Source of the DNA: Pseudomonadota bacterium
GTDB taxonomy: Bacteria; Pseudomonadota; Gammaproteobacteria; Xanthomonadales; Xanthomonadaceae
Assembly (NCBI GenBank): GCA_023430045.1
Contig: JAEZCF010000105.1
Location: forward strand, 1 to 36,638
Direction: 5' to 3'
DNA: 36,638 nucleotides
In this document: in pieces, positions 7,642-16,452 of the stretch
Layout: every line of letters starts with the position of its first letter
How positions within the stretch are numbered: the first letter of the stretch is position 1
The notes under the pieces: model-generated
What the model saw: the letters and a program-made list of their open reading frames with translations, nothing else
Told to the model about the DNA's origin: nothing
The model's database searches: none
Made by a program: the position numbers and the translations under genes

Positions 7642-10479
7642 GTGGACAATCTACTGAAGCAGTTTGCGCAGTCATCGCAGCTCGCCGGCGGCAACGCCTC
7701 CTATGTCGAGGATCTGTACGAGCAGTACCTCGTCTCCCCGGACAGTGTCGATTCCAAATGGAAGACCTACTTCGACGGCTTCAAGGGCCGTGAAGCGGGC
7801 GACATTCCCCATTCGGCGGTCATCGCCCACATCGCCGACGCGGCCAGGGACGCCCTCAGGGCCGGCACCGGTTCGGGCGACGTCGCAGGCGACGAGCGCG
7901 AGCGCAATGTCGGCCGCCTGATCACCGCCTACCGTTCCCGCGGTCACCTCGGTGCACGCCTGGATCCGCTCGGCCTGGCCGAACCGACCAATCCGCCGGA
8001 TCTCGGCCTGCCGTTCCACAGCCTGTCCGAAAGCGATCTGAACGACGAGTTCAGCACCGGCGGCGTCGGCGGCCAGCCGCGCATGAAACTGCGCGACCTG
8101 CTGGAGCGTCTGAAGGCGACCTACACCGGTTCGATCGGCGCGGAGTTCATGCACATCTCCGAAGTCGAGCAGCGCCAGTGGATCTACCGGAAGCTGGAGC
8201 TGGCCGGCGGCGACTACCAGCTGGACGCGGACACCCGCCGTCGTACGCTGGAGCGCCTGACCGCGGCCGAGGGCCTGGAGCGCTACCTGCACACCAAGTA
8301 CGTGGGCCAGAAGCGCTTCTCGCTGGAAGGTGGTGATTCGCTGATCCCGATGATGGATACCATCATCCGTGATGCCGGCAAGGACGGCGTCAAGGACGTG
8401 GTGATCGGCATGGCCCACCGCGGCCGCCTGAACGTGCTGGTCAACACCCTCGGCAAGAACCCGCGCAAGCTGTTCGACGAGTTCGAAGGCAAGTTCGAGC
8501 ACGACGACCACGCCTCGGCCGGCGACGTGAAGTACCACATGGGCTTCTCCGCCGATGTATCCACCGACGGTGGCCCGGTGCACCTGGCGCTGGCCTTCAA
8601 TCCATCGCACCTGGAAATCGCCGATCCCGTGGTCGCCGGTTCGGTGCGCTCGCGCCAGGAGCGTCGCCAGGACACCGCGCGCAGGCAGGTGATGCCGATC
8701 CTGATCCACGGCGATGCGGCCTTCGCCGGCCAGGGCGTGGTGATGGAGCTGTTCCAGATGTCGCAGGCGCGCGGCTTTGCCGTCGGCGGCACCGTGCACA
8801 TCGTGGTCAACAACCAGGTCGGCTTCACCACCTCCAACCCGGCCGATGCACGTTCCACGCTGTACTGCACCGACGTGGCCAAGATGATCGCCGCCCCGGT
8901 GCTGCACGTGAACGGTGACGATCCGGAAGCCGTGGTGTTCGCCGCCAAGCTTGCCTTCGAATTCCGCCAGAAGTTCGCCAAGGACGTGGTCATCGACCTG
9001 ATGTGCTACCGCCGCTGGGGCCACAACGAGGCCGACGAGCCGGCCATCACCCAGCCGCTGATGTACCAGGTGATCCGCAAGCACCAGACCACCCGCGAGA
9101 TGTACGCCGAGACGCTGGAGAAGGCTGGCGTGATCGAAGCCGGCGCCGGCAAGGCGCTGGTGGACGAGTACCGCGGCAAGCTGGACGGTGGCGAAGTGAC
9201 CACCGAGCTGGCCACCGTCGAGAAGACCCCGCCGGGCAGCCCGCTGTTCGTGGATTGGCCCAGGCTGCTGGAAGGCAAGCTGTCCGACAGCATCTCCACC
9301 GCCGTGGGCATGGAGAAGCTGACCGCGCTGGCCAAACAGATCACCACCATTCCGGACGACGTGAAGGTGCATTCGCGCGTGGCCAAGGTCTACGACGACC
9401 GCCGGAAGATGGCCGCCGGTGAGATCCCGGGCGACTGGGGCTTCGCCGAGAACCTGGCCTACGCCACCCTGCTGGACGAAGGCCACCGCCTGCGCCTGGT
9501 CGGCCAGGACGTCGGCCGCGGTACGTTCACCCACCGCCACGCGATCCTGCACGATCAGAACACCGACCAGTATTACCTGCCGCTTCGCCAGCTGGTGGAT
9601 GCGCCGGAGAAGGCCACCATCATCGATTCGCTGCTCAGCGAAGAGGCGGTGATGGCGTTCGAATACGGCTTCTCCACCACCGATCCCGGCACCCTGTGCA
9701 TCTGGGAAGGCCAGTTCGGCGATTTCGCCAACGGCGCGCAGGTGGTCATCGACCAGTTCATCGCCGCCGGTGAAGCGAAGTGGGGTCGCCTGTCCGGCCT
9801 GACCCTGCTGCTGCCGCATGGCTACGAAGGACAGGGCCCGGAACACAGCTCGGCGCGCCTGGAGCGCTTCCTGCAGCTGTGCGCGCTGGAGAACATGCTG
9901 GTGTGCGTGCCGTCGACTCCGGCGCAGGCCTTCCACATGCTGCGTCGCCAGCAGCACCTGACCACCCGCAAGCCGCTGGTGGTGATGTCGCCGAAGTCGC
10001 TGCTGCGCCACAAGCTGGCGGTGTCGACGCTGGAAGAACTGGCCAACGGCGAGTTCCAGCACCTGATCGGCGACGCCAACGCGCAGGCGAAGAAGGTCAA
10101 GCGCGTGGTGCTGTGCTCGGGCAAGGTCTACTACGACCTGCTGGAAGACCAGACCAAGCGTGGCCAGGACGACGTCGCCATCCTCCGCGTGGAGCAGCTG
10201 TATCCGTTCCCGCGTGCGCTGCTGGCCGCCGAACTGAAGAAGTACGGCAAGGCCACCGACGTGGTGTGGACGCAGGAAGAGCCGCAGAACCAGGGGGCGT
10301 GGTACCAGATCCGCCACCATCTGCAGGCCTGCCTGGCCGATGGCCAGAACCTGCACTACGCCGGTCGCGCGCGTTCGGCTTCGCCGGCCGCCGGCCACAT
10401 GGCCGACCACGTCCGCGAACAGCAGAAGCTCATCGCCGACGCACTGGTCAATCCGTTCGACGACGTGTTCGCCGAATAA
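7642..10479 (+). CDS. sucA: 2-oxoglutarate dehydrogenase E1 component
   Basis: A 945-residue thiamine-diphosphate enzyme that decarboxylates 2-oxoglutarate and transfers the succinyl group to the lipoyl arm of SucB, in the TCA cycle. The N-terminal SucB-binding segment (SYVEDLYEQYLVSPDSV), the active-site stretch GMAHRGRLNVLVN, the ThDP region GDAAFAGQGVVMELFQMS and the C-terminal EEPQNQGAWY are all recognisable. E. coli SucA is 933 residues. The frame is open 100 codons upstream, overlapping the GNAT gene, but the family N-terminus starts MDNLLKQFA, which is the GTG at 7642. A TACAAT at 7542-7547 could be a -10 element, though I see no good -35, and no strong ribosome binding site precedes the GTG. 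First gene of a complete sucA-sucB-lpdA operon. Confidence 0.97.
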   Translation: MDNLLKQFAQSSQLAGGNASYVEDLYEQYLVSPDSVDSKWKTYFDGFKGREAGDIPHSAVIAHIADAARDALRAGTGSGDVAGDERERNVGRLITAYRSRGHLGARLDPLGLAEPTNPPDLGLPFHSLSESDLNDEFSTGGVGGQPRMKLRDLLERLKATYTGSIGAEFMHISEVEQRQWIYRKLELAGGDYQLDADTRRRTLERLTAAEGLERYLHTKYVGQKRFSLEGGDSLIPMMDTIIRDAGKDGVKDVVIGMAHRGRLNVLVNTLGKNPRKLFDEFEGKFEHDDHASAGDVKYHMGFSADVSTDGGPVHLALAFNPSHLEIADPVVAGSVRSRQERRQDTARRQVMPILIHGDAAFAGQGVVMELFQMSQARGFAVGGTVHIVVNNQVGFTTSNPADARSTLYCTDVAKMIAAPVLHVNGDDPEAVVFAAKLAFEFRQKFAKDVVIDLMCYRRWGHNEADEPAITQPLMYQVIRKHQTTREMYAETLEKAGVIEAGAGKALVDEYRGKLDGGEVTTELATVEKTPPGSPLFVDWPRLLEGKLSDSISTAVGMEKLTALAKQITTIPDDVKVHSRVAKVYDDRRKMAAGEIPGDWGFAENLAYATLLDEGHRLRLVGQDVGRGTFTHRHAILHDQNTDQYYLPLRQLVDAPEKATIIDSLLSEEAVMAFEYGFSTTDPGTLCIWEGQFGDFANGAQVVIDQFIAAGEAKWGRLSGLTLLLPHGYEGQGPEHSSARLERFLQLCALENMLVCVPSTPAQAFHMLRRQQHLTTRKPLVVMSPKSLLRHKLAVSTLEELANGEFQHLIGDANAQAKKVKRVVLCSGKVYYDLLEDQTKRGQDDVAILRVEQLYPFPRALLAAELKKYGKATDVVWTQEEPQNQGAWYQIRHHLQACLADGQNLHYAGRARSASPAAGHMADHVREQQKLIADALVNPFDDVFAE

Positions 10480-10521
10480 TCCTCCCCCTATTCCAAGAAA
10501 ACGAACCCAGGAAGCTCCCGC

Positions 10522-11730
<1,209 letters not shown>

Positions 11731-11739
11731 GACCTCCCG

Positions 11740-11763
11740 CCCCTCCGCGCCTGCGCGGAGGGG
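11740..11763 (+). promoter_or_regulatory. Hairpin between sucB and lpdA
   Basis: Perfect inverted repeat CCCCTCCGCG-C..G-CGCGGAGGGG (10-11 bp stem, 2-4 base loop) beginning 9 bases after the sucB stop. It lacks a U-tract (TTCTGG follows), so it is more likely an RNA-processing or stabilising hairpin, or a leaky attenuator that sets the ratio of sucAB to lpdA, than a full terminator. Structure seen; role inferred. Confidence 0.55.
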
Positions 11764-11791
11764 TTCTGGTAATGCAACAAGGAATAATTCA

Positions 11792-13228
11792 ATGGCTGAA
11801 CAATTCGACGTCGTCGTCATCGGTGCCGGCCCGGCCGGTTACCACGCCGCCATCCGTGCCGCGCAGCTGGGCCTGAAGACCGCCTGCATCGACGCCGCAC
11901 TGGGCAAGGACGGCAAGCCGGCCCTCGGTGGTACCTGCCTGCGCGTGGGCTGCATCCCGTCCAAGGCGCTGCTGGATTCCTCGCGCCAGTTCTGGAACAT
12001 GGGCCACATCTTTGGCGACCACGGCATCAGCTTCAAGGATGCGAAGATGGACGTCGAAGCGATGGTTGGCCGCAAGGACAAGATCGTCAAGCAGTTCACC
12101 GGCGGCATCGCCATGCTGTTCAAGGCCAATAAGGTCGCCGCCTATTACGGCTTCGGCGAACTGCAGCCGGGCAACGTGGTCAAGGTCACCCAGCATGACG
12201 GCTCGGTGGTGGAGCTGAAAGGCACCAATGTCATCATCGCCGCGGGTTCGGATTCGATCGAGCTTCCGTTCGCGAAGTTCGACGGCGAGACCATCGTCGA
12301 CAACGTCGGCGGCCTGGACTTCACCGAAGTCCCCGCCCGCCTGGCGGTGATCGGCGCCGGCGTGATCGGCCTGGAACTGGGCAGCGTGTGGAAGCGCCTC
12401 GGCGCCGAAGTCACCATTCTTGAAGCGCTGCCGGACTTCCTGGCCGCAGCCGACACCGAAGTGGCCAAGGCGGCCGCCAAGGAGTTCAAGAAGCAGGGCC
12501 TGGACATCAGGCTCAATGCCAAGGTGTCCAAGGCCGAGGTGACCGGCAAGGGCAAGAAGAAGGAAGTCGCCCTCACCTACACCGACGCCGAAGGCGAGAA
12601 GAGCCTGACGGTGGACAAGCTGCTGGTGGCCGTCGGCCGTCGCGCCGCCACCAAGGGCCTGCTGGCCGAAGGCACCGGCATCAAGGTCAACGAACGCGGC
12701 CAGATCGAAGTGGACGACCATTGCCACACCGGCGTTGATGGCGTGTGGGCCGTGGGCGACTGCGTGCGCGGGCCGATGCTGGCACACAAGGGCTTCGAGG
12801 AAGGCATCGCGGTTGCCGAACTGATCGCCGGCCTGCCGGGCCACGTCAACTTCGACACCATTCCGTGGGTCATCTACACCGAGCCGGAGCTGGCCTGGGT
12901 CGGCAAGACCGAGCAGCAGCTGAAGGCCGAAGGCATTCCGTACAAGGCCGGCAGCTTCCCGTTCGCCGCCAATGGCCGTGCCGTGGCGATGATCGAGCCG
13001 GCAGGTTTCGTGAAGGTGCTGGCGCATGCCGAAACCGATCGCATCCTGGGCATGCACCTGGTGGGCGCCAACGTGTCCGAACTGGTGCACGAAGGCGTGC
13101 TGACCATGGAATTCAGCGGCTCGGCCGACGACCTGGCCCGCATCTGCCACGCCCATCCGTCGCTGTCCGAAGTGGTGCATGACGCGGCCATGGCGGTCAG
13201 CAAGCGTGCCATCCACAAGGCCAACTGA
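11792..13228 (+). CDS. lpdA: Dihydrolipoyl dehydrogenase (E3)
   Basis: A 478-residue FAD-dependent flavoprotein that reoxidises the dihydrolipoyl arm of SucB with NAD+. FAD-binding motif VVVIGAGPAGYHAAIRAAQLG is at residues 7-27; redox-active disulfide GGTCLRVGCIPSKALL has Cys49 and Cys54; NAD-binding motif AVIGAGVIGLELGSVW is in the middle; and the C-terminal HAHPSLSE carries the catalytic His-Glu pair. The common form of the disulfide motif is GGTCLNVGC; here Arg replaces Asn, which I regard as normal variation. AAGGA precedes the ATG by 8 bases. As the last gene of the suc operon, it may also serve other lipoamide complexes, which is general for the family and not shown here. Confidence 0.97.
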   Translation: MAEQFDVVVIGAGPAGYHAAIRAAQLGLKTACIDAALGKDGKPALGGTCLRVGCIPSKALLDSSRQFWNMGHIFGDHGISFKDAKMDVEAMVGRKDKIVKQFTGGIAMLFKANKVAAYYGFGELQPGNVVKVTQHDGSVVELKGTNVIIAAGSDSIELPFAKFDGETIVDNVGGLDFTEVPARLAVIGAGVIGLELGSVWKRLGAEVTILEALPDFLAAADTEVAKAAAKEFKKQGLDIRLNAKVSKAEVTGKGKKKEVALTYTDAEGEKSLTVDKLLVAVGRRAATKGLLAEGTGIKVNERGQIEVDDHCHTGVDGVWAVGDCVRGPMLAHKGFEEGIAVAELIAGLPGHVNFDTIPWVIYTEPELAWVGKTEQQLKAEGIPYKAGSFPFAANGRAVAMIEPAGFVKVLAHAETDRILGMHLVGANVSELVHEGVLTMEFSGSADDLARICHAHPSLSEVVHDAAMAVSKRAIHKAN

Positions 13229-13252
13229 CGTCGAAGGATGACAGCCGACGCA

Positions 13253-13321
13253 GGTGACTGGTAGTCGACATGGTGGGTGACTGGTAGTCGACGTGGTGGG
13301 TGACGACCGTTGGTCGTCACC
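13253..13321. repeat. 23-bp direct repeats ending in a perfect hairpin
   Basis: Two copies of GGTGACTGGTAGTCGACRTG (starting 13253 and 13276) are followed at the same 23-base spacing by GGTGACGACC-GTT-GGTCGTCACC (13299-13321), a perfect 10-bp stem. The same stem with loop AGC recurs at 24918-24940, so this is a dispersed palindrome family distinct in core sequence from the common SMAG form. Confidence 0.75.
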
Positions 13322-13354
13322 GCTTTCCGTCACCGCTTCCCGTGACCGCTTTCC

Positions 13355-13388
13355 AAAAAACCCCGCTCCGGCGGGGTTATGCTTTTTC
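13355..13388. terminator. Bidirectional rho-independent terminator after lpdA
   Basis: Stem AACCCCGC / GCGGGGTT (13359-13378) with a 4-base loop, preceded by an A-run and followed by TATGCTTTTT. It would end the suc operon on the plus strand; the A-run on its other side serves as a T-run for minus-strand transcripts, so it can also stop transcription coming from the 13434-13954 gene pair. Confidence 0.8.
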
Positions 13389-13412
13389 AGGCCCGGAAAA
13401 TATCCCGGCCAC

Positions 13413-13437
13413 GGTCCGGCCGGCAGCCGGACCCTAC
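13413..13437 (-). repeat. SMAG-type element overlapping a stop codon
   Basis: Read on the minus strand: GTAG head (13437-13434), then arms GGTCCGGC / GCCGGACC around a 5-base loop. The TAG of the head is the stop codon of the minus-strand gene at 13434-13742. Confidence 0.7.
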
Positions 13438-13742
13438 CGCGCCTTGGCCACGGTCTGCGCGCTGTCCCTGCACGTCTCATGGCGTATCACGTAATCGCCG
13501 ATGCGCAGCTCCTTGTGCACCGTGCACACCTGCATGCGGGCGACCTGTTGCGCGGATGGTGCCGCCCCACCCTTCGCCACCGCAGCCTGCGCCACGGCCG
13601 TTGCCTGCACCGCTGCCGGCCGGGCGGTCTGCGCGGCATGTGCGATGGCCACGGCGCAGGCCAACACTGCCATCGGCAGGATGATCCGCAGCCCATGGGA
13701 GCGCATCACCCGCTCCCGTGGCAGGCGCGCCGAGCGGTTCAT
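13434..13742 (-). CDS. Small exported protein, unknown function
   Basis: A 102-residue predicted periplasmic protein; I do not recognise its family. A basic start (MNRSARLPRERVMRSHGLR) is followed by a hydrophobic signal segment IILPMAVLACAVAIAHA, then an Ala/Val/Gln-rich low-complexity stretch (about 35-70) and a more conserved-looking C-terminus with two cysteines (VCTVHKEL... and HETCRD) that may form a disulfide. Its ATG overlaps the TGA of the preceding small membrane protein (ATGA), so translation is probably coupled. The stop codon TAG is contributed by the GTAG head of a SMAG element. The frame is open further upstream, but only in antisense to the partner gene's frame, so I use the ATGA start. 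Reality of the gene is supported by the signal peptide and coupling; function is unknown. Confidence 0.65.
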   Translation of the reverse strand: MNRSARLPRERVMRSHGLRIILPMAVLACAVAIAHAAQTARPAAVQATAVAQAAVAKGGAAPSAQQVARMQVCTVHKELRIGDYVIRHETCRDSAQTVAKAR

Positions 13743-13954
13743 GCCGCCGCCGTCCTGCCGCCGCCCAGCAACCGTGCCGGCAGCATCAGCAACGCACCCA
13801 GGAAGGCGAACAGGGCAACGAACGTGACGCCCACCAGGCGGAATGGCAGGCTGACCAGCCACACCAGCGGCCATGCCAGCAGGGCGAGGATCGCCAGCGG
13901 CCAGCACAGCACGAACAACAGGCACCATACGCCAAGCGCGAACAAAGTCTTCAT
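13739..13954 (-). CDS. Small membrane protein, unknown function
   Basis: A 71-residue protein, almost entirely hydrophobic: MKTLFALGVWCLLFVLCWPLAILALLAWP followed by LVSLPFRLVGVTFVALFAFLGALLMLPARLL, i.e. two or three membrane helices with a short basic tail. A strong ribosome binding site (AAGGGAGA) lies 6 bases before the ATG at 13954, which is why I reject the longer open frame starting at 14083. Its stop overlaps the start of the next small gene by 4 bases. I do not recognise the family. The pair is convergent with the suc operon and lies downstream of dnaB on the same strand, separated by 147 bases and a SMAG copy. Confidence 0.75.
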   Translation of the reverse strand: MKTLFALGVWCLLFVLCWPLAILALLAWPLVWLVSLPFRLVGVTFVALFAFLGALLMLPARLLGGGRTAAA

Positions 13955-14059
13955 GACCGTCTCCCTTGCGGCGAACCTGCCGCGTGCACGCAGGTTCGCG
14001 CCAGGGCCGGACCACGGCAAGCGGCTTGCGACGAAACCCGGGATACGCCGATGAAACCG

Positions 14060-14082
14060 GTAGCGCCGGCCGCTGGCCGGCA
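14060..14082 (+). repeat. SMAG element, GCCGGCC subtype
   Basis: GTAG head followed by CGCCGGCC / GGCCGGC arms around GCT. Lies between the dnaB stop and the small membrane protein gene. Confidence 0.75.
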
Positions 14083-14101
14083 TACCGTTACGCCTTCGGC
14101 G

Positions 14102-15517
14102 TCATTCGAACGAACCCACCGAATCGTGCGACAGGTTGTCGAAACGGGTGTATTCGCCGAAGAATTTCAGCTTGCACGAACCGGTCGGGCCGCCACGGTG
14201 CTTGCCGATGATGATCTCGGCCAGGCCCTTGTCCGGCGAGTTTTCCTTGTTGTAGTAGTCGTCGCGGTAAATGAACACGATCATGTCCGCGTCCTGCTCG
14301 ATGGCGCCCGATTCGCGCAGATCGGCCATCACCGGACGCTTGTCGGTACGCGTTTCCAGCGAGCGGTTGAGCTGCGAAAGCGCGATCACCGGCACGTTCA
14401 ATTCCTTGGCCAGCCCCTTCAGCGAGCGCGAGATCTCCGAGATTTCGGTCGCACGGTTCTCACTGTTGCCCGGCACGCTCATCAGCTGCAGGTAGTCGAT
14501 CACGATCAGGCCCAGATCGTGTTCGCGCTTCAGGCGCCGGCACTTGGAACGCAGCACCTCCGGCGACACGCCCGGCGTGTCGTCGATGAAGATCTTGGTT
14601 TCCTTCAGCATGCGGATGGCACCGGTGACCCGGCTCCAGTCCTCATCCTCCAGCTGACCGGTGCGCAGGCGCTGCGCATTGATGCGGCCGTTGGAGGAAA
14701 TCAGGCGCATCGCCAGCTGCGAGGCCGACATTTCCATCGAAAACACCGCCACGCCCTTCTTCGACTTGATCGCCGCATACTCGGCGATGTTCAGCGCGAA
14801 GGTGGTCTTGCCCATCGCCGGGCGCGCGGCCAGGATGATCAGGTCGGTCGGCTGCAGGCCGGCGGTCATCGCATCGAAATCGGCGTAGCCGGTCGGCAGG
14901 CCGGTGATGTTGCCGCCATTCTCGAAACGGTTGCGCAGTTCCTCGAAGGCATCCTTCAGCGCGCCGGGCATGGCGACGAAATCGGTGCGGCCGCGCGCGC
15001 CCTGCTCGGCGATCGCGAACACCGACTTTTCCGCGGTGGCCAGCAACTCGCTGCTGTCGCGGCCTTCGGGCTGGAAACCATCATTGACGATGTCGGTACC
15101 AACCTGGATCAGCTGGCGCAGCACCGCCTTGTCACGCACGATCTCGGCGTAGGCGACGATGTTGGCGGCCGACGGCGTGGTGCTGGCCAGTTCGATCAGG
15201 TAGGCACCATCGCCCACCAGCTCCAGCTTGCCCTGCGATTCGAACCACTCGCCCAGCGTCACCGCATCGAACGGGCGACCGCGTTCGGACAGCTCGCGGA
15301 TCGCGCGGTAGATCATCTGGTGGTCGCGCCGGTAGAAGTCGCCCTCGGTGAGCTGGTCGTTGACGCGGTCAAAGGCATCCGGAGCCAGCATCAGACCACC
15401 CAGCACCGCCTGCTCGGCTTCCACCGAATGCGGCGGCACGCGCAGCTGGTCGATCCGCGAGTCATCGCGGTCGAAACGCTCTCTTCGGTCGGAACGGTAG
15501 CCGGGACGAGCGGACAT
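14102..15517 (-). CDS. dnaB: Replicative DNA helicase DnaB
   Basis: A 471-residue hexameric helicase that unwinds the replication fork; same length as E. coli DnaB. The N-terminal domain (LRVPPHSVEAEQAVLGGLML onward) is followed by the RecA-like C-terminal domain with Walker A ARPAMGKTT at residues 231-239, EMSASQLAMRL, the Walker B-type LIVIDYLQLM and the late RDDYYNKENSPDKGLAEIIIGKHRGGPTG segment. No intein interrupts it. The start MSARPGYRSDRRERF gives the canonical length; a frame extension of 47 codons upstream is ignored. An AGGA sits about 12 bases before the ATG. A perfect DnaA box lies about 70 bases upstream (15589-15597). Identification is secure. Confidence 0.97.
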   Translation of the reverse strand: MSARPGYRSDRRERFDRDDSRIDQLRVPPHSVEAEQAVLGGLMLAPDAFDRVNDQLTEGDFYRRDHQMIYRAIRELSERGRPFDAVTLGEWFESQGKLELVGDGAYLIELASTTPSAANIVAYAEIVRDKAVLRQLIQVGTDIVNDGFQPEGRDSSELLATAEKSVFAIAEQGARGRTDFVAMPGALKDAFEELRNRFENGGNITGLPTGYADFDAMTAGLQPTDLIILAARPAMGKTTFALNIAEYAAIKSKKGVAVFSMEMSASQLAMRLISSNGRINAQRLRTGQLEDEDWSRVTGAIRMLKETKIFIDDTPGVSPEVLRSKCRRLKREHDLGLIVIDYLQLMSVPGNSENRATEISEISRSLKGLAKELNVPVIALSQLNRSLETRTDKRPVMADLRESGAIEQDADMIVFIYRDDYYNKENSPDKGLAEIIIGKHRGGPTGSCKLKFFGEYTRFDNLSHDSVGSFE

Positions 15518-15588
15518 GGAGCGATTTTTCCTGCTGGGATGGGGCACGAGTGTAGGCATGCGCCGGACCCGGCCGCCATGGACAGACC

Positions 15589-15597
15589 TGTGGATAA
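15589..15597 (-). promoter_or_regulatory. Perfect DnaA box upstream of dnaB
   Basis: TGTGGATAA on the plus strand, i.e. TTATCCACA on the dnaB strand, an exact match to the DnaA-box consensus. It is 71 bases before the dnaB start codon, about 35 bases upstream of a possible -10 (TACACT, plus-strand 15549-15554). A weaker relative (GTGGAGAAA) follows at 15601-15609. A position near a promoter suggests DnaA control of dnaB; the sequence match is seen, the role inferred. Confidence 0.5.
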
Positions 15598-15744
15598 GCC
15601 GTGGAGAAACGGGGGATATCCGCCAGTGCGTGACCAGCGTGGCGCATTCGCGTCGCATGCCCCGCGACAGGCACCCGTGCGATGCCTGTCGGGGGCATTA
15701 TCGCAGATCGTGGCCAGCTTCCCGTGCCCCGCCGCGCGCGATGT

Positions 15745-16305
15745 TCAGCCGGCCTTGCCGTGCCGCGCGACCAGCGCGAGGAAGCGGTCGACGAAATCCT
15801 GCAGGAACGTCTTCGTCCCGTCGTTGCCGATGCTGCCGTCGTCTGCGATCAGGCCATCCTTGTAATGGACGAATGCCTCCGGCTGGCCGAGCACCGGCAT
15901 GTCCAGGTAGGCGAGTACGTTGCGCAGATGCTGCTGCGCCAGCGCCGTGCCGATGGCACCGATGGACGCGCCGATCACCGCAGCGGGCCTGCCCGCGAAA
16001 GCGCTGTCGCCATAGGGGCGCGAACCGATGTCGATGGCGTTCTTGAGCACGCCGGGAATCGACCGGTTGTATTCGGGCGTCACGAACAGTACGGCGTCGG
16101 CATTGCGTATCCGCTCTTTCAGCCGGGTTCCCTGCGGCGGATACGCCTGGTCGAAATCCTGGTTGTACAACGGCAGGTCGCCGATCTCGATGTACTCGAA
16201 ACGCGCCTTGCCTGCGGCCAGTTTTTCCAGCGCACCGGCCAGCCGGCGGTTGATCGATTCCCTGCGCAGGCTGCCAACCAGGACAGCGATGGTGGGTTCG
16301 GCCAT
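15745..16305 (-). CDS. NADPH-dependent FMN reductase / quinone or chromate reductase family
   Basis: A 186-residue flavodoxin-fold oxidoreductase. The N-terminus IAVLVGSLRRESINRRLAGAL is the FMN-phosphate loop, TPEYNRSIPGVLKNAIDIGSRP (about residues 75-95) is the signature of the ChrR/YieF/azoreductase-like group, and GASIGAIGTALAQQHLRNVL follows. Members reduce quinones, chromate or azo dyes using NAD(P)H; the physiological substrate here is not evident. AAGGAG precedes the ATG at 16305, so the much longer open frame up to 16890, antisense to asnB, is rejected. It is on the same strand as dnaB, 227 bases upstream of it, and downstream of asnB. Confidence 0.92.
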   Translation of the reverse strand: MAEPTIAVLVGSLRRESINRRLAGALEKLAAGKARFEYIEIGDLPLYNQDFDQAYPPQGTRLKERIRNADAVLFVTPEYNRSIPGVLKNAIDIGSRPYGDSAFAGRPAAVIGASIGAIGTALAQQHLRNVLAYLDMPVLGQPEAFVHYKDGLIADDGSIGNDGTKTFLQDFVDRFLALVARHGKAG

Positions 16306-16430
16306 GGGAGGCTCCTTGTGGTGGGGAGCAGACAGGCTAGATGCATGCTCCTTCGACCGCGGTGAAGATGTCCCGATGCCCGGCCCCACCGCGCGTGCTG
16401 GCCAGGGCAGCGGCGATGCCCCACCGCCCG

Positions 16431-16452
16431 GCCGGGCATGGCCCGGCTCTAC
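16431..16452 (-). repeat. SMAG element providing the asnB stop codon
   Basis: Minus strand reads GTAG (16452-16449), then A and arms GCCGGGC / GCCCGGC around CAT. The TAG of the GTAG head is the stop codon of asnB (16451-16449). Second such case in this window (compare 13434-13437). Confidence 0.8.

Noticed and set aside
15518..15744. Replication origin at the DnaA box
   Set aside because: Only one perfect box and no AT-rich unwinding segment; a regulatory site is the simpler reading.
13718..15865. 715-codon plus-strand frame over dnaB
   Set aside because: Antisense to dnaB, low-complexity translation, no start signal.
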